From Lepidonotus clava (Eukaryota; Annelida; Polychaeta; Phyllodocida; Polynoidae): a DNA stretch of 64,000 bases. Shown here one piece after another: positions 18,534-26,987 of the stretch (the stretch's first letter is position 1; every line of letters starts with the position of its first letter). A program made the position numbers and the translations under genes. Where the stretch lies: NCBI GenBank assembly GCA_936440205.1, contig OW387148.1, positions 26,219,961 through 26,283,960 of the forward strand, written 5' to 3'. Under the pieces are notes generated by a model, which saw nothing but the letters and a program-made list of their open reading frames with translations, was not told the origin of the DNA and ran no database searches.

Positions 18534-18670
18534 AAGTAGGTCGTAATGACCTAATTATTCAAAGTCTCTATTAGTCTATGAACCTATTTATGCCCGATGC
18601 TCACTCGTACTGACCTAGTGACCTAATTAGTAGCATTGACTATGCGCGCCAGCGACTCCATTATACTACT
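18534..18670. repeat. Polinton right terminal inverted repeat
   Basis: The reverse complement matches the left TIR over the same 137 bp. It ends ...CTCCATTATACTACT. It contains inverted AGGTCA copies (TGACCT at 18547, 18610 and 18618). Confidence 0.93.
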
Positions 18671-18676
18671 GTCGTC
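18671..18676. repeat. Polinton target-site duplication, right copy
   Basis: GTCGTC, identical to 903-908. Confidence 0.93.
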
Positions 18677-18747
18677 CACCTCCTTAAACTCAAACACCTG
18701 ACCGCCGTCGAATGTACTAATGGCTTAGTACTTTTAATATATTGTCA

Positions 18748-19315
18748 TGTTATATAATCCGTCAAAGATCAGGCTTAGCAAGTCTACTTCTAGTCTACTC
18801 TTAGAAAGAAATATCTTGCGCTCCTAGCGCCACCTGTTAACCAGTATAAAAGGTGTTGCAAAGTGAGGAGCAGTTAGTTTTAGTGAGAATGTCAGCTGAG
18901 TGAGTTTAGCAAAGGAGCTACTCGGAGTAAGTACATCGGCTCCTGCGTAGCAGACTGGAGTTTACCTATACCAACTACCTCGGACATAGGATTGTGATAG
19001 GGCTAAGCACTAGAGCGGTCTAGAATGTGCTGGAACAACTTGTATTCTAAATGTGGTTGATTGCTGATAGGAGATGGGAGGTGGACTGATGGAGACTTAT
19101 ACACAGTGGCTTTGACTCGGGATGAGATGTTTACTGAATAAAAACCCTTTCATATTAAGAGCTCCCTCATCGTTCATTTCTTTTGAACTATTGGGAAGTG
19201 AATGAGCTAACTTTAAACGCAGTCTGATTGACTCAGACATTCTGGACAAACGACTCATGGATACTTAATTATATACTCATCACGCAGTATTAAAACCAAC
19301 ATTAACAATAGTTCA
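18748..19315 (+). mobile_element. LTR-like repeat, left copy
   Basis: This 568-bp segment begins TGTTATATAATC and ends AACAATAGTTCA (TG...CA). It contains a TATA-type promoter (AGTATAAAAGG near 18843), a G+C box (GCGCTCCTAGCGCCACC) and AATAAAAACCC near 19137 as a polyadenylation signal, the standard order of an LTR. It aligns along its length with 21739-22314 with many differences and small gaps, so the pair is old or came from separate insertions. No matching short duplication is seen at the outer ends. Confidence 0.75.
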
Positions 19316-19497
19316 AAATATGCATCTCCACCCCACTCAGATTTCCACAAAGAAGCAATATTATCTTCACAATGAGTTTCCTGAAAAAATATATCCCATC
19401 CCCCTTCCCTCATCTTCGTCAAAATAGCTTTCCTCTTAACTCTGTTACGGAGACCATTGACATTTAAAGAACACAATTCCAGAGTATCATTTTTCAT
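19316..19497 (-). pseudogene. LINE ORF2, start only (endonuclease N terminus)
   Basis: The frame starts MKNDTLELCSLNVNGLRNRV and continues to GWDIFFQETHC and SEWGGDAYF. SLNVNGLR and FFQETHC are the first two conserved blocks of the APE-type endonuclease of L1/Tx1-clade LINEs (Asn in LNVNG and Glu in QETH are catalytic-site residues). The frame leaves LINE sequence at about 19316 and runs on into the LTR-like repeat. The remaining endonuclease and all of the reverse transcriptase are absent from this window. Confidence 0.85.
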
Positions 19498-19950
19498 TTT
19501 TTAAGAAAGTATTTTCCCCATCCCCAGACAATGCGGCAGCCACCCAAAAGCAATCCAAATAGTGATACAAACACACTCTTGCATAGTTCTCGGAATATAT
19601 CAAGCTAACAGAGCGCAAAACATTCCTAAATACGATAAAAGGTAAAAACAGAAAACAAACTATTTCATCCTTCCTGGATTCGTGTACCAACATGAAAACA
19701 AAATTAATCACAGTATTCTTCATTATGCTGAACAAGAATTTGATCCACTACCTCTATAAATATTCATTTAAAATGTAAGACAATATTTCTTTAATCCCAT
19801 AAATGAGTGCTTAAACCTACTGTCATTGTCCTGGTCCAACCTGGAAGCAGATTAAAGCTCCAACAGGAAAAGGGTCCAATACCAAGAAGAGTAAACATCC
19901 CATATCATCCCTTTACCTCAAAGGTTTTACCAATGCTTACAGTCAGAGTC

Positions 19951-21243
19951 TTACTCTCCATCTTTACGAAAGTGGTCTCTTACTTTGGTCAGCATTCGGC
20001 CCAACAAATTCTTACCAGTCCACGATTGAACATTTAGAGCATCTTTCTTGCCCAGGGCAACGCCTGTACCCCAAAGCATAGATGGTGATGCCTCTCCTAG
20101 GGTTCTGTTGCCAGTTTCTAGTAGAGCCTTGATCAGAAGAGGGTGCTGCTTGAATTTCTCAACCAAAGCTGGGAGAACAATTCCCTCAGCCGCTGTTTCC
20201 CACTTAGATTCTGCGCCGTCTGTTGACATTATATGAAGTAGCCCTTTCAGCTCTGGTGGGTAGTGGGTTTTCCATGCACGCTCTTCCATCTCCTCATTCT
20301 TGACAAACCTTGCTCTGGCCACAACAATGAATTTCTCCATACAGTTATACCTCTCTCCCTTAAAGGAAAAAGGTGTTATCCGATGGTTAGAGAATAGACT
20401 GAACCGTGTAAAGAACACAAGTGCAGAGTCATCCCTATTAGTGGCCAGAGTGGAAGGACGAATCACCTCAGGTAGAGACTCAAGGTTTTCAGGTTTGTAG
20501 GCAGTTCCATCCAAGATGAGTTTTCCCCCAGCGATCTTCACAGATTTGTAAAGATTAGACTTCTCTGCAGCGTAGCGACATCTATACAACAGATTTGCAG
20601 TCTCTCGAGCTGTTTTCGGAAGATCCTCTCTGATGATCCAGTCCTTGCATGTGCCCCTAGCACTCCACACCCTATCACGATCTTTGAGACAAACAAAACG
20701 CACAAGTACAAGGTTAGGATCAGGCAGGCGATGTGCCTTATCAATATTCAAAGAGCTTACACCCAGTTTGTAGAGGCAGTATTGTTCAAAGGTAGACTGA
20801 ATGTCACTGTTCTTTTCATTAGGCTTCCGGGGAATACCTTTGACCACCAAGTTGAATCGCCTGGTGTATGCCTGTTGTTTCTGTAATTCCTCCTTCAGCT
20901 TTTCTATTTCTTCATTCTGACTAGGTCCCCAACATGCACCAGCCCCAGTGTTATGCTCAACCTCAGTCAGTATTTTCTCATGCTCTGTCACCTTTATTTC
21001 CAAATTTTCTGTTCATTTCTCTACTTTGAGGATCTGCTCATCTAGTTTATTCTCTACCCTTTTAAACTCTGTTCGTAGGCCTTGAAATTCTGTTCGTAGA
21101 GCACGGATCTCTCGAAGTACATCTTTAAGACTAGGCTCACCCTCATCCTCCTCTGGATTCACTGCTGCTCGCTTCCCAGATTGCTCCTCTTCAGACCCTA
21201 AGTCTGAATGTTTCCTCTTGTCACAACTTTCTATGCCCTCCAT
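19951..21243 (-). pseudogene. LINE ORF1 with RRM-like core and C-terminal NADAR domain
   Basis: From the ATG at 21243 the N terminus is charged and ends in a coiled coil (LRTEFKRVENKLDEQILKVE). One in-frame TGA (21013-21015) separates it from a 350-residue open stretch down to 19951. In that stretch, counted from 21003: more coiled coil (1-45), an RRM-type ORF1p core (RRFNLVVKGIPRK at 48 to LVLVRFVCLKDRDRV near 110), an ORF1p C-terminal part (WIIREDLPKTARE), then a NADAR domain (about 196-347) with FSLFSNHRITPF, YNCMEKF (Glu 223 in the position of the family's catalytic Glu), EASPSMLWGTG and WTGKNLLGRMLTKVRDHF. NADAR proteins such as YbiA are N-glycosidases acting on ADP-ribose derivatives. 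The RRM core and NADAR share one uninterrupted frame, so the fusion is real in this copy. Confidence 0.85.
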
Positions 21244-21738
21244 ATTGATCAGACTGTCTTTCTTCTCCAGAATTGCACCAGGATACAAGATTCAGAACAG
21301 TTACAAGATTATCCCATGTATGGCATGCATCTCCTAGTCCTCACATTAGCAAAGTTATTAGCAAAGTCTCACATTTCTTACCAGGTCAGTTGGGTGGATC
21401 CATTAGCAAGGATAACCCAGACTGTCACATGTTGACAGGCACACAGTCAAAAATCTGCTGAGTCACAAAATCCTACAGTGAAACCATTGACAATGTCCTC
21501 TATTACTGCTCACTTTTTTTGTAAATGTTTGATGAAATTTGCCAAATGAATTTCAGTCCACAGCTCAGAAAATACTTATCAGAATGGCACAAGACTCAGT
21601 AATCCTTTTCCCAAGACTGTTGTCTTGAATATTGCCAAGTTTGGTGATGTTCCAAGCTGTAGATCTTGTGATATTTGGAGAAATTCACAGGTCATGTGAA
21701 AAACGTTGCTCACTCGTCCAGCCTCGTTTTCCTCATAT

Positions 21739-22314
21739 TGTATAATCTAGTTAGGATCAGGCCTAGCAAGTCTACTTCTAAGAAGAGGTACTTTTGCGCT
21801 CCTAGCGCCACCTGTTAACCAGTATAAAAGGTGTTGCAAGGTAGGGGAGCGAGTCAGTTTAGAGTTTAACCACAGAGTTAGTGGAGTTAGTAACGAGTAA
21901 GCAGCGTTAGCTGAGCTGCTCGGAGCTATGCCTACCAGCTCCTGCGGAGTATACTGGAGTTTACCAATACCAACTACTTGGGACAAAGGATTGTGATAGA
22001 GCTAAGCGCTAGGGTGGTCTAGGATGTGCTGGAACAACTTGTATTCTAAATGTGGTTGATCACTGAGTAGGAGATGGGAAGGTGGACTGATGGAGACTTA
22101 TTCACTGTGGCTTTGACTCGGGATGAGATGTTTACTTCAATAAAAACCCTTTCATTTTAAGAGCTTCCTCATCGTCCATTTCTTTTGAACTATTGGGGAA
22201 TGGATGAATTAACTCTGAGCGCAGTCTGATTGGCTCAATAACTTGAATGAACGACTCATGGATAAATTAATTATACACATCACGCAGTCTTAAATCAACA
22301 CTAACAATAGTTCA
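21739..22314 (+). mobile_element. LTR-like repeat, right copy
   Basis: 576 bp, same layout as 18748-19315: TGTATAATCTAG start, GCGCTCCTAGCGCCACC box, AGTATAAAAGG near 21820, AATAAAAACCC near 22139, end AACAATAGTTCA. The segments around the TATA box and the polyadenylation signal are the best conserved between copies. Confidence 0.75.
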
Positions 22315-23231
22315 ATGTTTCATAAAATGCTTTTTAGAAGTACTATATTGTCTTGCAAAATATTAATAAGAGGTATATGATATAAAGATAAGAAATGTGC
22401 ATTTTAATTAAATAACAAAAACATTAATTTGTCTAAGAAAAAGGCAAAAAGTAAATGTTGCATCAACTCTTCGGTTAATATAATTTCAGGGATGGGCCTT
22501 AGAAATATAGATGGAAGCTTGATTTGAAATTTTTCCTATCTTTTTCTATTGAAAATGATTGGAAATTTGGAAATTTCAGGAAAACATGTAAAAAAATGTG
22601 TGAAAACTGAAGACTGCCCTGTTTTCAGTTATATATAGTTTTCACGCAGGGATCTATTTTCTATGATACATTCAAAAATTGCATTTCAGGTATTAAAGGG
22701 GCTTTCTCTTCCGTGTGTTGGACGTATTTTGATACGTTGTAGCCCCCTGCCAGGCACGCCAAATTCGTGAAGTGACCAATATCATCGCCGGATTACGTTC
22801 CAAAAGTAGAAAACATGTCGCCAGCCGTCGCGTTGTTAGGTTAACGTTTCGGCGGACGTAAGCCTAGATTCGGCAGGACGAGAACGTCCCTTTAATATGA
22901 CGTCACCTTAAACTAGGATCAGGAATATTTTGAGCCTTTAGGTTTCTTTTTTATTTATGAAATTACACTTTTGTTTTTTATTTGAGAAAATGTGATTTTA
23001 CAAGGTTCCCAGAAGATTTCCATTTCAGAAGGATGTGATTGCATGTTTTTTTGCTGCTAGAATGCTTAAATATTTGCAGATCACCATAAAAAATCTTACA
23101 TTTATTTACCCAGACTATTCAATCCCTGAGGCCAAAAATGGATTTTAGATGAGTTTAGAAAAAATGAGTTCGAAAAAAATGCTTAAAATGCACGAAAACT
23201 GGTGATTCGCAAAAACTGGCCCCTCTACTCT
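22315..23231 (+). mobile_element. Partial TA-type DNA transposon, right portion
   Basis: The sequence is homologous to the interiors of the two elements at 23384-26232 (for example GGAAATTTGGAAATTTCAGG and TTTTCACGCAGGG). It ends with an inverted-repeat terminus AACTGGCCCCTCTACTC at 23231. Its left part is missing at the boundary with the LTR-like repeat. It also contains a TTAA MITE (22697-22891). Confidence 0.65.
22697..22891 (-). mobile_element. TTAA-flanked MITE, family 1 copy a
   Basis: 195 bp, flanked by TTAA on both sides (22693-22696 and 22892-22895). Ends are AGGGGCTTTCTCTTCCG and CGAGAACGTCCCT, imperfect inverted repeats. Its reverse complement matches 30145-30333 along the whole length. 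TTAA duplications are typical of piggyBac-type elements. Confidence 0.75.
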
Positions 23232-23961
23232 CCCCTTTCATATTAGGCCTTAAAAAAAAAAATTGTTGTGTTCAGGTAACCCAACCTACCCTAAATTTTT
23301 GGCCATACCCTAATTTTTTTTAGCATATCTTTGCCATGTCTCACACTAATTTTTTTGTGGGAAATTTTTTCCCAATTCTTATAGAGTAGAGGTGCCGGTT
23401 TTCGCGCATTAAGGACGTTAAATTGATTATTTAAAGAATATATAGACAAAAAAATAATCTATTTTACCTTTTGATATTTCTACTAAGAGAAATAAAGTCG
23501 TTGAACATATTTTTGAAAAAAAGAACTGTGAATTCGATTTTTTTGGTCTGATAACATGGTCATATATTTTAGGAGGTTGTGTAGTCAGTTTTCGCGCACT
23601 GTTGCCTATTTTCGCGCATTTTTTTGGTCAGTTTTCGCGCATTTAGCTATATTTCAGGTGTGTAATGACTAAAATATTTAGAAAATAGAAAATACCACCT
23701 ATGGATCATCAGAAACACATTATCTATTGATATCTGTTATGTAAAATACTCATTGAAGTCTTTATATTTAATCATATACATATCAGCAATGCTATGTTGT
23801 CTGGCAAAACCTAAGGAATATATTTATGGTATAAAGTAGGAAATACGCATATTTGTGCATTTTCATAAATGACAACAGCATTTATTTTCCAATGCTTATA
23901 GGAGACAATAAAAAGTAAGTGTCGACTTTTGAGTTTATATAATCTTTGGAAAGTGTAATTA

Positions 23962-25680
23962 GAGTAGAGGAGCCAGTTTCCGTGCATTAAGGGCAAGAAT
24001 TTAAGCTTTAACAAAATATTTAAAGAAAAAATTTATATTTTTAATATTTTTTCTTCCATATTCAGGGGAATGATGTCTATGAACATAATCATAATAAAAA
24101 AAAATTAAAGTTTGAAAATATTTTTGTAATATCTTAAGGTTTTACTTTAAAGGTGACGCGAAAAGGCATGTTTAGACTACAACAAAGTATCCAAATGTAT
24201 CATATTGATACTCATATGGGTGAGGAAAGGTGTCTTATAAAGTATGTGTTCTAAAAATAGGCTGCATTAGAAAGTGACAGTCTGCCAGGCTGTTCGCGCC
24301 ACTATGTGTGGAGGCCAGTGTAAACAATAGGCTGTGACATAAGGGGAGGCATTAGGCCTTACTGGTGCGTGACTAATTGTTATCTTTCCAAATTTATAAA
24401 CATAAAACTACAATCTGAAAAAATTAGGTAAAAATACACTGGTGTAAGATTTGTATATATCTATGAATTCTGAAAATTTCTTCTCTCTTTCACTAATATA
24501 TTTTGAGTTACATGCACAATGATTTTGTCCATAAGATACAGTGGGATACCAGTGCCTCACGTGACGTCACTCATGCTTGCCTCTTGCAGATGTGCACCAT
24601 AATGTGGGACTGGCTTCCCGATTACTAAAATAACCCTTACAGCTGTGTTTTGAACATTCAGTGCAATTTGTAGAGTATGATACATGAACATAGGCATTAA
24701 TGAAGTCTTATAGGTGGTTATCTGAATATTGAAACAATTCTTTTCGGGTGAACTTTAACATGTTGATTCTTCAGTTTCTGCGCACCTGGAGCCTATTTCC
24801 GCGCATTTTGGTGTCAGTTTCCGCGCATTTCCCATATTTTAGGTGTTAAATGAGTAAAATATCTTATAGAAAGAAAATATGATACATGGGGCATCAGAAA
24901 AAGATTATCTATTGATATCCGTTATACAAAATAATTGTTAAGTTCTTAAAAATTCATAATAATGCAAATAGAAATGCTACCTTGTCAGGGAAAATCTAAA
25001 GAATATATTCATGAAAAGAAGGAAGATATACGCATATTTATGCATTTTTATTATACGACAAAAGCATTAATTCGCCTCAGTTAAAGAGAGAAAAAAAGTT
25101 CAGGTTTGAGTCTTTGGTTTATATTATTTTAGGAAAGTGTCTTAAGATTATATAGAACCTTGCTTTGAAAAATTTTTCTTTTTCTTTTCTTTGGAAAAAT
25201 GTTTGAAAATTTGGAAATCTCGGAAAAATAGGTGAAAAATGCGCGGAAACTAGAGACTGCCTAATTTATTGTCCTTAGTTTCCGCGCAGGGGCCTATTTT
25301 CTATATTATCCATGAAATTTTATGTTTATGACATTAAACTGATCATATATCACTTTTAACTAATATCCATGACATTTTTTAAGAGAAAATTATATTTTTT
25401 CTTGAAGAAAATGATGTTATGCTCCTTATTTCAGAAATATTAACTTTTTAAGGATCCTGTCATTTTCCTTAATAATAAGGACATTGAAACATATATTTGG
25501 CCTTAGAATACATAAATATGTATGAAACATCATTAAAAATGACAAATTACTTGCATAAGAACATTATTTTCGGTCTTGCATTTTAAAAATAGCATATCTA
25601 ATACATAGACAAAAAATGCGTCCATAAAATGCGTAAAATGCGCAGAAACTAGGGATGCGCGGAAACTGGCTCCTCTACTC
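23962..25680 (+). mobile_element. TA-flanked DNA transposon, inner copy nested in the outer
   Basis: It has the same family ends (GAGTAGAGGAGCCAGTTTCC ... mirrored at GGAAACTGGCTCCTCTACTC) and TA flanks at 23960-23961 and 25681-25682. Its internal motif is TTTCCGCGC rather than TTTTCGCGC, so it is a different subfamily. It shares the layout of the outer copy (ATCTATTGATATC near 24911 and 23719). It carries its own TTAA MITE at 24151-24754. Confidence 0.78.
24151..24754 (+). mobile_element. TTAA-flanked MITE, family 3 copy a
   Basis: 604 bp between TTAA at 24147 and 24755. Ends are AGGTGACGCGAAAAGG and the mirror of AGTTCACCCGAAAAGA. The interior shares GTGACGTCA with the copy at 59703-60131. 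It is inserted in the inner TA transposon. Confidence 0.65.
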
Positions 25681-26234
25681 TACAGATATATGGAAGCTTC
25701 GGATCCTTTTAACAATTTTCCTAATTTTTATATCAAAAATTGTCGAAAATTCAAAGAATTTTGGAAAAATATGTAAAAAATACATGAAAAATGCGCGAAA
25801 ACTGACAACAGGCTGATTTTTTGTCATTAGTTTTCACGCAGGGGTCTAATTTCTAAAATAAAGATGAAATTTTATGCTTCTTATATTTAAATGATTACAT
25901 TTAATATAGAACTAATGTACAATATTTTTATTATATGAACAATAACTTTTTTTTTCACAAAACTGACATTATATACATTATTTCAGAAAATATCAATTAT
26001 ATAAGTGTCCCGCCCTGTTCCTAAAAAATGTGGACATCCAAACATATTTTTGTCTGTAGAATACCGAAAAACACATGAAACATGACAAAAATTTGAAATA
26101 TAATCCATAATAACGTCCCTGTACCTCAGGTAGTGAAAAATAACGTTTTTGATATCTATAGAAAAAATGCGTTCATAAAAATGCGTAAAATGCGCGAAAA
26201 CTAGTGATGCGCGAAAACTGGCAACCCTACTCTA

Positions 26235-26472
26235 AATCTATACAAATTCACCAGAAAAGCATGGAGCAGCGTGGAAAAGCGTAAAGATGCACAGGGAATG
26301 TATTTCAGAAGCTGAAAATTGTGTTAGAGGATCCTTAGATTTTTTTTTAATTTCAATACTCCGGGGGTCTTTTTGATAGGTAAAACAAAAGGGGAAAAAA
26401 AGAAAAGAAAAAAAATCAACATAGACTCTACCTACCTTAATTTTTTTCGGCCTACCTGATTAGAACATTTCT

Positions 26473-26503
<31 letters not shown>

Positions 26504-26760
26504 GGGGGGGAATGGATAGACCTCAGCCGGGGTCCAGGTAGGCAGGGGTCAGATAAATTATGTTATCCGGTCAAATGGTATCCTGTATTCCAGGGGAATA
26601 AATGAAGGGGGATCGACGTTGCCAATAACTATTTTTTGAAGCCATTATGTTTTGAAAAAGTTCTCCTAAATTAAAAGTAAATATTCCACGATAAAATTCG
26701 CTCAGGCCATTGAATGATACAATTGGACCTGTGGCGCCAAACTTGGATGCCTGAAACTTC
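26235..26760. other. Intergenic, low complexity, no gene
   Basis: Contains A-rich and T-rich runs and a homopolymer tract of 12 T followed by about 28 G (26471-26510). Short open frames on the minus strand have no recognisable content. Confidence 0.5.
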
Positions 26761-26987
26761 ATGAACGGAATCATGCCCGGCTAACTGCGCATCATGTCGC
26801 GGTCAGACGGAAGTCGCAGCCGTAGCTGGTTCCCGACGTCGTATTTGTAAACACACGAAGGCTACCGGGAACCAGTCGCGAAAAATTTACCCTACCAATC
26901 TGCGTCTTTTGGCTTTCCAGTTCCCAATCTAAATCACTATTTCAGTTTGACAGCAACATTAACGGCACAGAATCTACCGAACTAGAC
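26761..26987 (+). promoter_or_regulatory. GCC2: Probable promoter and 5' UTR of GCC2
   Basis: A G+C-richer stretch with several CpGs immediately precedes the first coding ATG, after several kb of AT-rich repeats. It holds an inverted repeat CTGGTTCCCG (near 26837) / CGGGAACCAG (near 26866), a CGGAAG ETS-type core and no TATA box. This is consistent with a housekeeping promoter; the exact start is not visible. Confidence 0.45.

Larger units (their letters stand above)
909..18670. mobile_element. Polinton (Maverick) element, looks whole
   Basis: The 17,762-bp element starts with AG and ends with CT, has 137-bp terminal inverted repeats and a perfect 6-bp TSD. It carries the Polinton core set: protein-primed DNA polymerase B, retroviral-type integrase with a chromodomain, packaging-type ATPase, adenain-like cysteine protease, and major and minor capsid candidates. 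Length, gene set and ends all fit the family. The main frames are long and open and I see no obvious breaks, so it looks whole. The two TIRs differ at a modest number of positions. Open frames and a perfect TSD suggest a fairly recent insertion, but no date can be given from one copy. Confidence 0.95.
19316..21738 (-). mobile_element. LINE fragment (L1/Tx1-type), reversed, between LTR-like repeats
   Basis: On the minus strand the order is 5' leader (21738 to about 21244), ORF1 (21243-19951), a 450-bp spacer, and the beginning of ORF2 (19497 to 19316), where LTR-like sequence takes over. So the element keeps its 5' part and lacks its 3' part, the reverse of ordinary 5'-truncated LINE copies. 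The LTR end TTCA and the LINE codon at the junction share a few bases. Confidence 0.8.
23384..26232 (+). mobile_element. Non-autonomous TA-flanked DNA transposon, outer copy
   Basis: Terminal inverted repeats GAGTAGAGGTGCCGGTTTTC (left) and the mirror of GAGTAGGGTTGCCAGTTTTC (right) are flanked by TA on both sides, as in the Tc1/mariner superfamily. The interior is AT-rich with no coding frame and repeats the motif TTTTCGCGCA in both directions. Without the insertion at 23962-25680 it is about 1.13 kb. Confidence 0.75.

Noticed and set aside
19487-19735. 82-codon minus-strand frame between LINE ORF1 and ORF2
   Set aside because: Falls in the inter-ORF spacer, without similarity to LINE proteins.
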